Assembly: GCF_024170465.1 (NCBI RefSeq)
Contig: NZ_JALJYF010000002.1
Location: forward strand, 1-64,000
Length of the DNA: 64,000 nt
Origin: Natronospira proteinivora
GTDB taxonomy: Bacteria > Pseudomonadota > Gammaproteobacteria > Natronospirales > Natronospiraceae
Direction: 5' to 3'
The notes under the pieces are model-generated. The model was not told the DNA's origin and made no database searches. It was given only the letters and a program-made list of their open reading frames with translations. Position 1 is the stretch's first letter. Every line of letters starts with the position of its first letter. The translations under genes and the position numbers were made by a program. This document shows, one piece after another, positions 8,549 through 18,231 of the stretch.

Positions 8549-10168
8549 TCACCCCCGCCGGAACCCCGAGGTGATGGGGTAACGGCGGTCCCGCCCAAAG
8601 GCCCGACGACTGAGTCGCGGGCCGGGGGCGCCCTGACGGCGCTTGTATTCATTCAGCTGCACCATACGCAGTACTCGCTGGCAAAGCGCCTCATCGAATC
8701 CCTCGGCCACCAGGCTATTCAGCCCCCGGTCGGCCTCCACAAAGGCCTCGATAATGGCATCCAGCACGGCATACTCGGGCAGGCTGTCGGTATCGTATTG
8801 GTCAGGGCGAAGTTCCGCGGAAGGGGGGCGATCAATCACCGCCTGGGGAATAACCCGCCCCTGTCGATTCCGCCAGTCTGCCAGGGCATAGACCCGACTC
8901 TTGCTGAGATCCCGAATGGGGGCGAAGGCCCCTACCATGTCACCGTAGAGGGTGGCATAGCCCATTGCCAACTCACTCTTGTTTCCAGTGGCCAGCACCA
9001 TCTCGCCCCGCTGATTGGACAGGGCCATCAGCTTCACACCCCGAATCCGACTCTGCAGATTCTCGGCCGCCACACCGGATACCGGCTCGGCCAGCCCCCT
9101 GGACAGACTCTCTTCAAGCGCCGCGACGGAATCGCCAATATCCAGGTTCAGGTACTCAACATCCAGCAACGCCGCCTGCTCCCGGGCCAGTTCATAACTG
9201 ATATCTCGGGTATAGGCAGAGCCCATCATCACCGCCGTGACCCGGTCCGCACCAATGGCGTCCACAGCAATGGCCAGGGTAATCGCTGAATCAATCCCGC
9301 CGGACAACCCGATCAGGGCACCCGGAGCGCCATTCTTGTTGAGATAATCGCGGGTCGCAAGCACCGCGCCTTGATACTGGCTGGCTTCCGCCGACAAGGG
9401 TGTATGGACCGGCCCATCGAACAGACGGCCCTGGGCATATTGCACGGGATAGAAGCCGGCTTGCCATTCAGGAGCCTGGAGCGCCACCGCCCCGTCCGGG
9501 TTAACACCGACACTGGCCCCATCGAAGACCAGTTCGTCCTGCCCCCCCAGCAGATTGCAGACAAGCACCGGAACACCGCCTTCCCGAGCCCGCTGAGCGA
9601 ATTCTGCCTGGCGCTCCTCGGCCTTATTCAAGGCATAGGGAGAAGCGCTCAGACTCAGGATCAGCTCCGCCCCGGCCTGGCCCGTGTCTTCGGCCGGGCC
9701 GGCCACCCAGAGGTCTTCGCAGATGGTGAGCCCCAGCTTGACGCCCTTGAAGTCCACCACACAGGCCTGATCGCCGGCAGTGAACCAGCGCTTTTCATCA
9801 AAGACGCTGTAATTGGGCAGACAGCGCTTGTGATAGCGAGCCAGCTCCCGGCCCTCTGAGAGCAATACTGCTGCATTGCGCAATCCTTCATGGGAATAAT
9901 CGGGGGTGCCATACAACACCCCCACATCCCCCGGCAGTTTCGCTCGCAATGTCGCCTCGGCCGCCTGCACCTGCTGGGAAAAATCTTCATGCAACAGGAG
10001 ATCCTCCGGTGGATAGCCGGTGAGACAGAACTCGGGGAAAATCACCAGATCCGCCCCATGTTCCTGCCGAGCGGTGGATACCGCTTCCAGCATCCGGTCC
10101 AGATTACCCTGGATGTCCCCCACCACGGGATTGATCTGCACGGTCACAATCACAAGCTGTGCTGACAT
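8549..10168 (-). CDS. nadE: Glutamine-dependent NAD+ synthetase
   Basis: 539 residues with two domains. The N-terminal nitrilase-like glutaminase (1 to about 250) has the Glu-Lys-Cys triad in PEFCLTGYPPEDL, KRCLPNYSVFDEKRW and TICEDLW. The C-terminal NAD synthetase has the P-loop GLSGGIDSAITLAIA near residue 286. The enzyme makes NAD+ from deamido-NAD+, ATP and glutamine in the cytoplasm. It is separated from sucD by a terminator-like hairpin and so seems to be transcribed separately. Confidence 0.96.
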   Translation of the reverse strand: MSAQLVIVTVQINPVVGDIQGNLDRMLEAVSTARQEHGADLVIFPEFCLTGYPPEDLLLHEDFSQQVQAAEATLRAKLPGDVGVLYGTPDYSHEGLRNAAVLLSEGRELARYHKRCLPNYSVFDEKRWFTAGDQACVVDFKGVKLGLTICEDLWVAGPAEDTGQAGAELILSLSASPYALNKAEERQAEFAQRAREGGVPVLVCNLLGGQDELVFDGASVGVNPDGAVALQAPEWQAGFYPVQYAQGRLFDGPVHTPLSAEASQYQGAVLATRDYLNKNGAPGALIGLSGGIDSAITLAIAVDAIGADRVTAVMMGSAYTRDISYELAREQAALLDVEYLNLDIGDSVAALEESLSRGLAEPVSGVAAENLQSRIRGVKLMALSNQRGEMVLATGNKSELAMGYATLYGDMVGAFAPIRDLSKSRVYALADWRNRQGRVIPQAVIDRPPSAELRPDQYDTDSLPEYAVLDAIIEAFVEADRGLNSLVAEGFDEALCQRVLRMVQLNEYKRRQGAPGPRLSRRAFGRDRRYPITSGFRRG

Positions 10169-10184
10169 GATTTCCTTCCTGCCG

Positions 10185-10220
10185 AAACAAAGAGTCCCCG
10201 TCCGTTAACCGGACAGGGAC
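10185..10220 (-). terminator. Rho-independent terminator after sucCD
   Basis: On the minus strand the arms 10220-10210 (GTCCCTGTCCG) and 10204-10194 (CGGACGGGGAC) pair with one G-U or mismatch around a GGTTAA-type loop, and TCTTTGTTT follows. It lies between the sucD stop and the nadE start. Confidence 0.65.
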
Positions 10221-10285
10221 CCGAGATCAAGCGGCCCCTGGCATCACCATGGGACCACCATTCACGCTGAGCGGTACTCAGCGGA

Positions 10286-11155
10286 TCAAGCGAGCACCTT
10301 CTGGATGGCTTCACCCAGTTCGGCCGGCGACTTCACCGTCGTGGCACCCGCCGATTCCAGGGCGGCGAACTTGTCGTCCGCAGTCCCCTTGCCACCGGAA
10401 ATGATGGCGCCGGCATGGCCCATGCGCTTTCCGGGCGGCGCGGTCACACCGGCAATATAAGCCACCACCGGCTTGCTGACATGGTTCTTGATGAAGTCAG
10501 CCGCTTCCTCTTCATCGGTGCCACCAATCTCACCCACCATGATGATGGCTTCGGTCTTGGGATCCTTCTCGAACAGTTCCAGACAATCGATGAAGCTCAT
10601 GCCGTGAACCGGATCACCACCGATGCCCACGCAGGTGGACTGGCCGTGGCCGGTGCGGGTGGTCTGATGGACCGCTTCATAAGTGAGAGTCCCGGAGCGG
10701 GACACCACACCCACATTGCCCGGCTTGTGGATCTGGCCCGGCATGATGCCGATCTTGCATTCGCCGGGAGTGATGATGCCCGGGCAGTTGGGACCGATCA
10801 GGCGGCAATCGTGCTCTTTCATGGCCTCCTTGACCTTGACCATGTCCAGCGCCGGAATGTGCTCGGTGATGCAGACGATGGTCTTGATGCCGGCATCGGC
10901 CGCTTCCAGGATGGCATCGGCGGCGAAAGGTGCCGGCACATAGATCATGCTGGCTTCAGCACCGGTCTCGGCCACGGCATCATGCACGGTGTTGAACACC
11001 GGCTTGCCCAGATGAGTCTCACCGCCACGACCGGGGGTCACGCCGCCCACCAGGTTGGTGCCGTAGGCAATGCACTGTTCAGAATGAAAGGTGCCCTGCT
11101 TGCCGGTAAAACCCTGGCAGATCACCTTGGTGTCTTTGTTGACAAGAATACTCAT
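10286..11155 (-). CDS. sucD: Succinyl-CoA synthetase alpha subunit
   Basis: 289 residues from the ATG at 11155, preceded by GGGAAG; an upstream in-frame ATG at 11203 would add an unrelated leader. The CoA-binding Rossmann domain begins with [17 protein letters not shown] and is followed by the ligase domain with the phosphohistidine loop [17 protein letters not shown] near residue 245. With SucC it converts succinyl-CoA to succinate while making ATP or GTP in the TCA cycle. It lies 72 bp downstream of sucC. Confidence 0.97.
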   Translation of the reverse strand: MSILVNKDTKVICQGFTGKQGTFHSEQCIAYGTNLVGGVTPGRGGETHLGKPVFNTVHDAVAETGAEASMIYVPAPFAADAILEAADAGIKTIVCITEHIPALDMVKVKEAMKEHDCRLIGPNCPGIITPGECKIGIMPGQIHKPGNVGVVSRSGTLTYEAVHQTTRTGHGQSTCVGIGGDPVHGMSFIDCLELFEKDPKTEAIIMVGEIGGTDEEEAADFIKNHVSKPVVAYIAGVTAPPGKRMGHAGAIISGGKGTADDKFAALESAGATTVKSPAELGEAIQKVLA

Positions 11156-11227
11156 GTCGCTTCCCGTTTGAGATTCTGCATGGTGGCCCGCACTGCGGAC
11201 CACGCCCTGTGAATGTGTGCGGCGAAC

Positions 11228-12391
11228 TTACTTGCCCGCGGCTTCCACGGCCTTGGCAGCGCCGTCGCTGAGATCATCGGCGGGGATGATGTCCAGGCCG
11301 CTCTTTTCGAGCATGGCCTTGCCTTCATCCACATTGGTGCCTTCCAGACGCACCACCACCGGCACCTTGACGCCTACCTCTTCCACGGCGGCGATGATGC
11401 CCTCGGCGATCAGGTCACAGCGAACGATACCGCCAAAGATGTTCACCAGGATGGCTTCCACACCTTCATTGGAAACAATCAGCTTGAAGGCCTCGGTGAC
11501 CCGCTCCTTGGTAGCGCCACCGCCCACGTCCAGGAAGTTGGCGGGCTGGCCGCCGGACAGCTTGATCACGTCCATGGTGGCCATGGCCAGACCGGCACCA
11601 TTGACCATGCAGCCGATGTTGCCTTCCAGGGAGACGTAGTTGAGGTCGTACTTGCTGGCTTCCACTTCCGCCTCGTCTTCCTGGGTCAGATCACGCATTT
11701 CGGCCAGCTTCTTCTGCCGATACAGGGCGTTGTCGTCCAGGTTCACCTTGCCGTCCAGGGCCTTGATTTCGCCCTCCGGGGTGACGATCAGCGGGTTGAT
11801 CTCCACCAGGCTGCAATCGCAGGCCTCGAACATCTTGTAGAGACCGCCGGCAATCTTGGTGAAGGCGCCCAGCTGGGCCTTGGTCAGCTCCAGGCCGAAG
11901 GCCAGCTGACGGGCCTGATAAGGCTGCAGGCCGGCGGCCGGATGCACGGTGACCTTGAAGATCTTCTCAGGGGTCTTTTCCGCCACTTCTTCAATGTCCA
12001 CACCACCTTCCGGCGAGGCCATGAATACCACTCGCTCGGAGGCACGATCCACGACCACCGAGAGATACAGCTCACGCTCAATATCCGAGCCCTTCTCGAT
12101 GTAGACCTCGTGAACCGGCAAGCCTTCTGGGCCGGTCTGGTGGGTGACGATGGTGGAACCCAGCATCTCCTTGGTCTTTTCACCGGCTTCTTCCGGGCTC
12201 TTGGTCAGCTTGACGCCGCCGGCCTTGCCGCGCCCACCGGCGTGGACCTGGGCCTTAACCACCCAGAGTTCACCACCCAGTTCTTTGGCGGCAGCCACCG
12301 CTTCTTCAGCGGACTTGACCACGCGACCATCGGAGACGGGAACGCCGAATTCCGCAAATATCTGTTTTGCTTGGTATTCGTGAAGATTCAT
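11228..12391 (-). CDS. sucC: Succinyl-CoA synthetase beta subunit
   Basis: 387 residues, full length. The sequence starts [19 protein letters not shown], typical of SucC. An ATP-grasp nucleotide-binding domain occupies the N-terminal 240 residues ([13 protein letters not shown] near 53) and a flavodoxin-like CoA-ligase domain the remainder ([16 protein letters not shown] near 320). It forms the heterotetramer or dimer with SucD. sucCD is not joined here to the sdh or sucAB genes. Confidence 0.97.
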   Translation of the reverse strand: MNLHEYQAKQIFAEFGVPVSDGRVVKSAEEAVAAAKELGGELWVVKAQVHAGGRGKAGGVKLTKSPEEAGEKTKEMLGSTIVTHQTGPEGLPVHEVYIEKGSDIERELYLSVVVDRASERVVFMASPEGGVDIEEVAEKTPEKIFKVTVHPAAGLQPYQARQLAFGLELTKAQLGAFTKIAGGLYKMFEACDCSLVEINPLIVTPEGEIKALDGKVNLDDNALYRQKKLAEMRDLTQEDEAEVEASKYDLNYVSLEGNIGCMVNGAGLAMATMDVIKLSGGQPANFLDVGGGATKERVTEAFKLIVSNEGVEAILVNIFGGIVRCDLIAEGIIAAVEEVGVKVPVVVRLEGTNVDEGKAMLEKSGLDIIPADDLSDGAAKAVEAAGK

Positions 12392-12531
12392 CGTGTAAGC
12401 TCAGGGGTCGGGGATGGATGATACGGAACGTCAGAACGCCCGGAACAAGCCGCCGGGGCATGCCACCGTAGAAACCGGGGCGCCGGTAGGCGGGTCGATC
12501 CAGACCGCTGCGATCCGCTGCAAAGGTGCGT

Positions 12532-12560
12532 ATTCTGGCGTAAATTGGCTGATTTCGCAA
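12532..12560 (-). promoter_or_regulatory. Possible sigma70 promoter of sucCD
   Basis: On the minus strand TTGCGA (12560-12555) is separated by 17 bp from CAGAAT (12537-12532), giving a leader of about 135 nt before sucC. The match to consensus is partial. Confidence 0.4.
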
Positions 12561-12600
12561 AAAAACGCCCCCCGCCACCCGGGAACAAGGCACAAAAGGC

Positions 12601-14220
12601 ATGCTCCACGACCAGGACGACAGCGCGCTGCGGCAACACGCCAATATCAATCTCCGCTGGAGGGTGCTACGACTGCTGAACCTGTTCCGGGTAGGAATTG
12701 GCCTGGTGTTTCTGGCTGGCCTGCTGTTTCAACCGGAAGGCGGCATGCTGGGCAGCGTCCAGCCGCGACTGTTCCTGTTCACCACCATTACGGTATTGGT
12801 GGTGGCCGGGCTGGCCGCCCTCAGTCTTGCCCGGCGCTGGCCCTCGGCACGCATCCAGGCCCTGACCCTGCTCAGCGCGGACAGTGCCCTGTTTCTGCTG
12901 GTTCTGCAATCCAGTGGCGGACTGGAGACCGGGCTAGGGAATCTGCTGTTCATACCGGTGGCTGCCGCCAGTCTCTTGCTGGGCCAGCGCCTGGCCATCA
13001 GCCTGGCTGCGGTGGTGACTCTGGCCCTGCTTTTCCAGCAGGTACTGATTGCCTGGTCGCTGCCCCAGATACCCGCCCGCTTTACCCATGCCGGCATTCT
13101 CAGCGCCCTGTTCATGTTCATTTCCCTGGGCGGGGCCCATCTGGCCCGGCGCCTACGGGAAAGCGAAGCCCTGGCCCTGCGTCGGGGCCTGGACCTGCGC
13201 AATCTTTCCGAACTTAATGATTACATCATCCACCATCTGAGAACCGGCATCGTGGTGGTGGATCATCAGGATCGACTGCAGTTGATCAACGGTGCTGCCG
13301 CCCAGTTTCTGGGCATCGACCCGGAGCAGCGGGGCCGGCCGGTTCAACAGGTTTCCCAACAACTGGACCGACTGGTCCGGGCTCGGCGCAGCAAGCCCTT
13401 CGAACGACCGGCCTCCTTCACCGCCGCCGATGGTGAAACGGTCGTGGTGCCCCGTTTCACGGAACTGGGCGCACCGGAGAACCCCGGCACGCTGATTTTT
13501 CTCGAGGACAGCAACCTTCAGGGCCAGCGCGCCCAGGAAATGAAGCTGGCTGCCCTTGGCCGATTCACGGCCAGTATTGCCCATGAACTGCGAAACCCCT
13601 TAAGCGCTATCAACCACGCCAATCAACTGTTGGCCGAATCCGAGCGCCTGGGGGCAGAGGAGCAACACCTAAACGGCATCATTGACCGTCATGCCCAGCG
13701 GGTGAACCGGATCATTGAAACCGTCCTGAAGTTATCCCGTCGTGAAGCCACCGAGCCGAAACAACTGAATCTAAGTGAATGGCTGGCAGACTACAGTCAG
13801 CATCTGGAAGATGCCGGCACCCTGAAGCCGGAAGAAATCAACTGCCAGCACCCAGAGGGGTCGACCCGGGTTCGAATGGATGATGATCACCTGGTTCAGG
13901 TGGTGGATAATCTGGTCAACAATGCCCTGCGCTACGGTGAGCCCGATGGCCGCGAGAAGGTCACTTTACGAATCGCTCATGTGGGACGGGGCAACCGTCC
14001 TTGCCTGGAAGTGATCAACCGGGGGCCCGGCATTCCGGATGAAGACGCGGTCAACATCTTTGAACCCTTCTATACTGCCAGCCCGCGGGGCACCGGCCTG
14101 GGCCTTTTCGTGGCCCGGGAACTCTGCGACTGTAACCGGGCCCGGCTGGAGTATCGCTACCAAAACGGGAATAATGTCTTCCGAATCGTTTTCTCCGACC
14201 CGGACCGCTGGTTGAGCTAA
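12601..14220 (+). CDS. PilS-like sensor histidine kinase
   Basis: 539 residues. About six hydrophobic helices (residues 20-185) form a membrane sensor, followed by a PAS-like domain (about 205-300) and a HisKA/HATPase_c core. The phospho-acceptor His is about residue 328 in SIAHELRNPLSA, and N- and G-boxes are seen (VVDNLVNNALRYG, GPGIPDEDAVNIFEPFYT, GTGLGLFVARELC). This domain order is that of PilS, which controls type IV pilin transcription through the regulator PilR. No pilR follows; a parvulin gene does. It may signal to a distant PilR or have another partner. It is divergent from sucCD. Confidence 0.85.
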   Translation: MLHDQDDSALRQHANINLRWRVLRLLNLFRVGIGLVFLAGLLFQPEGGMLGSVQPRLFLFTTITVLVVAGLAALSLARRWPSARIQALTLLSADSALFLLVLQSSGGLETGLGNLLFIPVAAASLLLGQRLAISLAAVVTLALLFQQVLIAWSLPQIPARFTHAGILSALFMFISLGGAHLARRLRESEALALRRGLDLRNLSELNDYIIHHLRTGIVVVDHQDRLQLINGAAAQFLGIDPEQRGRPVQQVSQQLDRLVRARRSKPFERPASFTAADGETVVVPRFTELGAPENPGTLIFLEDSNLQGQRAQEMKLAALGRFTASIAHELRNPLSAINHANQLLAESERLGAEEQHLNGIIDRHAQRVNRIIETVLKLSRREATEPKQLNLSEWLADYSQHLEDAGTLKPEEINCQHPEGSTRVRMDDDHLVQVVDNLVNNALRYGEPDGREKVTLRIAHVGRGNRPCLEVINRGPGIPDEDAVNIFEPFYTASPRGTGLGLFVARELCDCNRARLEYRYQNGNNVFRIVFSDPDRWLS

Positions 14221-14294
14221 ATCACCGGGTCGGATCAGGAAAAAGCCCCCAAAGCTGCTACTCTCAGGACCATCATTGCAGAAAGGAAAAAACC

Positions 14295-14576
14295 ATGAGC
14301 AAGGCCAGTGCACGACACATTCTGGTGGATGACGAGGTCACCTGCCAGAAACTCAAATCCGAAATCGAGGCCGGTGCCGACTTTGGCGAACTGGCCCGGG
14401 AACATTCCAGCTGTCCCTCGGGTGGCCGCGGCGGCGATCTGGGCGAATTCAGCCCGGGCATGATGGTCAAGGAATTCGATGAAGTGGTCTTCAGCGCCCC
14501 CATCAACACCGTCCAGGGGCCGGTCAAGACCCAGTTCGGCTACCACCTGCTGGAAGTCACCCACCGAGAAGACTAA
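14295..14576 (+). CDS. Parvulin-type peptidyl-prolyl isomerase, stand-alone
   Basis: 93 residues, a single rotamase domain without a signal peptide, like E. coli PpiC. Family motifs are ARHILV at the start, EIEAGADFGELAREHS, GRGGDLGEF near residue 48 and a terminal FGYHLLEV. It speeds cis-trans isomerisation of prolyl bonds in the cytoplasm. AGAAAGG stands just ahead of the ATG. It lies 74 bp downstream of the PilS-like gene. Confidence 0.93.
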   Translation: MSKASARHILVDDEVTCQKLKSEIEAGADFGELAREHSSCPSGGRGGDLGEFSPGMMVKEFDEVVFSAPINTVQGPVKTQFGYHLLEVTHRED

Positions 14577-14589
14577 CCCACCCCCTTTT

Positions 14590-14616
14590 CCCGGCCCGGC
14601 CCCCTTCCGGGCCGGG
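14590..14616 (+). terminator. GC-rich hairpin after the parvulin gene
   Basis: Arms CCCGGCCCGG (14590-14599) and CCGGGCCGGG (14607-14616) pair perfectly around a 7-nt loop just after the parvulin stop. No T-run follows, so it is a hairpin with uncertain terminator activity. Confidence 0.4.
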
Positions 14617-14698
14617 ATGCCTACAATGCCGCCTCCTTGATCTGATCCAAACCATTTACACCTTCCCTTACGCTGCCAACGCCCCCTTTCCTCCAGGC

Positions 14699-14740
14699 TT
14701 GATCCAGATCAACTCTGAACAGAATCGATTCCCGCATAAT
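14699..14740 (+). promoter_or_regulatory. FNR/Anr-dependent promoter of the cco operon
   Basis: TTGATCCAGATCAA at 14699-14712 is a perfect TTGAT-N4-ATCAA FNR/Anr box. A CATAAT -10 element lies at 14735-14740, predicting a start near 14747, so the box is centred at about -41.5, as in class II FNR-activated promoters. It stands 103 bp before ccoN. Confidence 0.85.
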
Positions 14741-14814
14741 CCCGGCGGGCTACGGCCCTTCTCCTGCACAAGCCTCCGGCCCATATGGGCCCTGGATAAA
14801 CGGGATCCAACACC

Positions 14815-16245
14815 ATGGAATCAACACCCAATTACAACGAAAAAGTCGTCCGTCAGTTCACGATAATGACGGTCGTCTGGGGCGTGGTGGGTATGCTGGT
14901 GGGCGTGATCATCGCCGCCCAGCTGATTTGGCCCGCCTTGAATTTCGATACCGCCTGGCTGAGCTACGGCCGTCTTCGGCCCCTGCACACCAATGCGGTG
15001 ATCTTTGCCTTCGGGGGCTCGGCCCTTTTCGCCACTTCTTTCTGGGTGGTCCAGCGAACCTGCGGGGTGCGCCTGATCTCCGACAAGGCCGCCGCCTTTA
15101 CTTTCTGGGGGTGGCAGGCCGTGATCGTCTCTGCCGCCATCACTCTGCCTTTGGGCCTGACCCAGGCCAAGGAATACGCTGAACTGGAATGGCCCATAGC
15201 CATTCTGATCGCGGCAGTCTGGATTGCCTACGCCTATGTCTTTTTCGGCACCATCGCCATTCGCAAGGTCAAGCATATTTATGTAGCCAACTGGTTCTAC
15301 GGGGCTTTCATCCTCACCGTGGCCGTGCTGCATATCGTTAACAATCTGGCCATCCCCGTAAGCCTGACCAAGTCCTACCCCATTTATTCCGGGGCCGTGG
15401 ATGCCATGGTTCAGTGGTGGTATGGCCATAACGCAGTGGGCTTTTTCCTGACTGCGGGCTTTCTGGGCATGATGTATTACTTCGTGCCCAAGCAGGCCAA
15501 TAGGCCCATCTATTCCTATCGCCTGTCCATCGTGCACTTCTGGGCCCTGATTTCCATTTACATGTGGGCCGGCCCCCACCATCTGCACTATACGGCCCTG
15601 CCCGAATGGGCCCAGTCACTGGGCATGGTGTTCTCCATCATCCTGCTGGCCCCCAGCTGGGGCGGGATGATCAACGGCATCATGACCCTGTCCGGGGCCT
15701 GGCATAAGCTTCGTACAGACCCGATCCTCAAGTTCCTCATCGTGTCCCTGTCCTTCTACGGCATGGCCACATTTGAAGGGCCCATGATGTCCATCAAGAC
15801 GGTGAATGCCCTGTCCCACTACACCGATTGGACCATCGGGCATGTTCACGCAGGTGCCATGGGCTGGGTGGCCTTTATTACCTATGGTGCTGTTTATTTC
15901 CTGATCCCCCGTCTGTTTGGAAAGGAGCAGATGTACAGCGTGCGGGCCATCGAATGGCATTTCTGGATATCCACCATCGGGGTGGTGCTCTACATCTCCG
16001 CCATGTGGATCGCCGGGGTCATGCAGGGCCTGATGTGGCGGGCCGTGAACGATGACGGCACCCTCACTTACACCTTCATGGAGACCCTGACGGCCACCTA
16101 CCCCTATTACATGGTGCGCCTGCTGGGTGGTCTGGTCTTTTTGGGCGGCATGCTGCTCATGGCCTGGAACGTCTGGATGACCACCCGCCCTGACAAGGGC
16201 CAAGCCCTGACCCCTGATACTGTCAACACAGCCCGGGAGGCCTGA
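14815..16245 (+). CDS. ccoN: cbb3-type cytochrome c oxidase subunit I
   Basis: 476 residues with about 12 membrane helices. Heme and CuB ligands are visible: His58 (RPLHTN), Tyr203/His205 ([11 protein letters not shown]), His255/256 (GPHHLHYT) and His343/345 ([11 protein letters not shown]). This is the catalytic heme-copper subunit, which reduces O2 to water with high affinity and pumps protons in the inner membrane. It is the first gene of ccoNOQP behind an FNR-box promoter, so it should be induced at low oxygen. Confidence 0.98.
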   Translation: MESTPNYNEKVVRQFTIMTVVWGVVGMLVGVIIAAQLIWPALNFDTAWLSYGRLRPLHTNAVIFAFGGSALFATSFWVVQRTCGVRLISDKAAAFTFWGWQAVIVSAAITLPLGLTQAKEYAELEWPIAILIAAVWIAYAYVFFGTIAIRKVKHIYVANWFYGAFILTVAVLHIVNNLAIPVSLTKSYPIYSGAVDAMVQWWYGHNAVGFFLTAGFLGMMYYFVPKQANRPIYSYRLSIVHFWALISIYMWAGPHHLHYTALPEWAQSLGMVFSIILLAPSWGGMINGIMTLSGAWHKLRTDPILKFLIVSLSFYGMATFEGPMMSIKTVNALSHYTDWTIGHVHAGAMGWVAFITYGAVYFLIPRLFGKEQMYSVRAIEWHFWISTIGVVLYISAMWIAGVMQGLMWRAVNDDGTLTYTFMETLTATYPYYMVRLLGGLVFLGGMLLMAWNVWMTTRPDKGQALTPDTVNTAREA

Positions 16246-16248
16246 TCC

Positions 16249-16860
16249 ATGAGTCATGCCATTGTCGAGAAAAACATTACGCTGATGGCCGTCCTGATCG
16301 CTGCGGTGATCAGTGTTGCCGGCCTGGTTCAGATCGTGCCGCTGTTCTTCCTTTCGGAGACCACCGAACCTGCCGAGGGCATTGAACCTCTGGAAGCTCT
16401 GGAGTTCGCCGGGCGGGACATTTACGTCCGGGAAGGCTGCCACGTCTGCCACTCCCAGATGATTCGCCCCTTCCGGGCCGAGACGGAACGCTATGGCCAT
16501 TACTCCGTGGCCGGTGAGTTCGTCTATGACCGCCCCTTCCTTTGGGGCTCCAAGCGCACGGGCCCGGATCTGGCTCGGGTCGGTGGCCTGTACTCCGACT
16601 ACTGGCACGAGGTTCATCTGCTCAATCCCCAGGACGTGGTCCCCGGTTCCAACATGCCCGCCTACCCCTGGCTGGCGGAGAGGGAGTTGAAACCGGACCA
16701 AGTGGCCCGCCGCATGGTGGCCCAGAAGGAATGGCTGAACGTGCCCTACACCTACCTGGATATCGAACGCCAGACCGAGGAACTGGAAGGCAAGACAGAG
16801 ATGGACGCCATCATCGCCTACCTCCAGAACCTGGGCACCAACCTTGAGCGGAGGCGCTGA
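16249..16860 (+). CDS. ccoO: cbb3-type cytochrome c oxidase subunit II (monoheme cytochrome c)
   Basis: 203 residues: an N-terminal membrane anchor (about 10-36) and a periplasmic c-type cytochrome domain with one heme site C64-x-x-C67-H68 ([14 protein letters not shown]). A later NMPAYPWL segment probably supplies the axial Met. It passes electrons from CcoP toward CcoN. It starts four bases after the ccoN stop. Confidence 0.97.
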   Translation: MSHAIVEKNITLMAVLIAAVISVAGLVQIVPLFFLSETTEPAEGIEPLEALEFAGRDIYVREGCHVCHSQMIRPFRAETERYGHYSVAGEFVYDRPFLWGSKRTGPDLARVGGLYSDYWHEVHLLNPQDVVPGSNMPAYPWLAERELKPDQVARRMVAQKEWLNVPYTYLDIERQTEELEGKTEMDAIIAYLQNLGTNLERRR

Positions 16861-16861
16861 G

Positions 16862-17041
16862 ATGACCCAAGGAACCTTTTTCGGTCTGATCACCGTGCTC
16901 CTGCTGCTGATCTTCATTGGCATCGTGATCTGGGCCTATAGCAAGAACCGGAAACAGGACTTCGAAGAAGCGGCCAATCTGCCGCTGGAGGACGACAAGC
17001 CGGCGGAAAAACGCAGCGGAGGAGGCAAGGATCATGAGTAG
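16862..17041 (+). CDS. ccoQ: cbb3-type oxidase small subunit CcoQ
   Basis: 59 residues from the ATG at 16862, directly after the ccoO stop. There is one membrane helix (FFGLITVLLLLIFIGIVIWA) and a short charged C-terminus, typical of the CcoQ/FixQ family, which stabilises the oxidase complex. Its stop overlaps the ccoP start by eight bases. Confidence 0.93.
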   Translation: MTQGTFFGLITVLLLLIFIGIVIWAYSKNRKQDFEEAANLPLEDDKPAEKRSGGGKDHE

Positions 17042-17969
17042 TGGCTGGAGCTGGTACATCAGCATTATTGTCATCGCCAACATCCTGGCCTGCATCTGGC
17101 TCATCCGCTGGACGGCCAAGAAACGCCCGGGCGAAGGGGCGGCTCACGAAACCACGGGCCATACCTGGGATGGCCTGTCTGAACTCAACCAGCCCATGCC
17201 CCGCTGGTGGCTGTGGCTGTTCTACGCCACGATTGTCTGGGGCCTGATCTATCTGGCGCTCTACCCGGGACTGGGGGCCTATTCCGGCCTGCTGAACTGG
17301 TCCCAGTACAGCCAGTACGACGAGGAAGTGGCACAGATCGAGGCTGAGGTAGCGCCACTATTTTCCCGCTACGCCGAGATCGATATCCCGGAACTGGCCC
17401 GCAATGACGAGGCCATGCAGACGGGACGCCGACTATTCGCCAACAACTGCGCGGTCTGCCATGGCACCGATGCTCGTGGCCGCCCCGGTTTCCCGAGGCT
17501 GGCAGAGCTGGCGGAGGAAGACTGGACCTGGGGCGGGTCCCCGGAGGACCTTTATCAGAGTATTGATGAAGGCCGCCAGGGTGTCATGCCCGGGCTGGGT
17601 TCCGCCCTGGGCGAAGACGGCATGGAAGCGGTCACTGCCTATGTCTTTCATCTCAACGGCCGGGATGCCCCCGCCGAGCAGGTGGAACGGGGTGGTGAGC
17701 TGTATCAGCAGCAATGCCGGGCCTGCCATGGGGAAGATGGGAAAGGCATGCGGTCCATGGGTGCCCCCAACCTGACCAACGATTTATGGATCTACGGCGG
17801 TCACCGGGAGGCCATCGAATACAGCATCCGCGAGGGTCGTTCCGGACGCATGCCAGCCCAGGGTCACATCCTGGGCGAGGATCGTGTCCATCTTCTGGCG
17901 GCCTATATCTACAGCCTGAGCCTGGATGTCGGGGAGAACGACGATGGCAACACAGCCAACAATGAGTGA
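17034..17969 (+). CDS. ccoP: cbb3-type cytochrome c oxidase subunit III (diheme cytochrome c)
   Basis: 311 residues. Two N-terminal membrane helices (about 5-25 and 57-78) are followed by two cytochrome c domains with heme sites NCAVCH (C139, C142, H143) and QCRACH (C228, C231, H232). Probable axial Met residues lie in GVMPGLG and GRMPAQG. It accepts electrons from soluble or membrane cytochrome c at the periplasmic face. It overlaps ccoQ upstream and the next small gene downstream. Confidence 0.97.
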   Translation: MSSGWSWYISIIVIANILACIWLIRWTAKKRPGEGAAHETTGHTWDGLSELNQPMPRWWLWLFYATIVWGLIYLALYPGLGAYSGLLNWSQYSQYDEEVAQIEAEVAPLFSRYAEIDIPELARNDEAMQTGRRLFANNCAVCHGTDARGRPGFPRLAELAEEDWTWGGSPEDLYQSIDEGRQGVMPGLGSALGEDGMEAVTAYVFHLNGRDAPAEQVERGGELYQQQCRACHGEDGKGMRSMGAPNLTNDLWIYGGHREAIEYSIREGRSGRMPAQGHILGEDRVHLLAAYIYSLSLDVGENDDGNTANNE

Positions 17970-18219
17970 AAAGCGCTGGCTAAGAGCACTGGGCGCTACC
18001 CTGTGGCCATCCTTCCTGGTGGCCGCAGGGGCCAGCATCGTCTTCTTCGCCAACATCGATCCGGAAACCCTGCGGCTGGACAGTCTGCCGGGGATTGAAA
18101 TCAGCCGAATGAGTGGTTACGCCATTGGCTTTTTCATGTTCTGGATGGTGGGCCTGGCTTCCAGTCTACTCACCCTCTTGCTGCTCAACCCGACCCCTGA
18201 ACGGGGGCCATGGCACTAG
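17944..18219 (+). CDS. Small two-helix membrane protein of the cco locus
   Basis: 91 residues from the ATG at 17944, which has GGGGAG seven to eight bases upstream; ATG 17962 is an alternative. Two hydrophobic helices (about 20-38 and 62-83) flank a short periplasmic-looking loop. It overlaps the 3' end of ccoP and is followed at once by ccoG. Unnamed small membrane proteins are common between ccoP and ccoG in gammaproteobacteria. The position suggests a role in oxidase assembly or stability, but no biochemical function can be read from the sequence. Confidence 0.75.
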   Translation: MATQPTMSEKRWLRALGATLWPSFLVAAGASIVFFANIDPETLRLDSLPGIEISRMSGYAIGFFMFWMVGLASSLLTLLLLNPTPERGPWH

Positions 18220-18231
18220 AAGGTCTAACCA

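Noticed and set aside
10182-10225. Riboswitch between sucD and nadE
   Set aside because: The only structure seen is a simple hairpin followed by T-rich sequence, adequately explained as the sucCD terminator.
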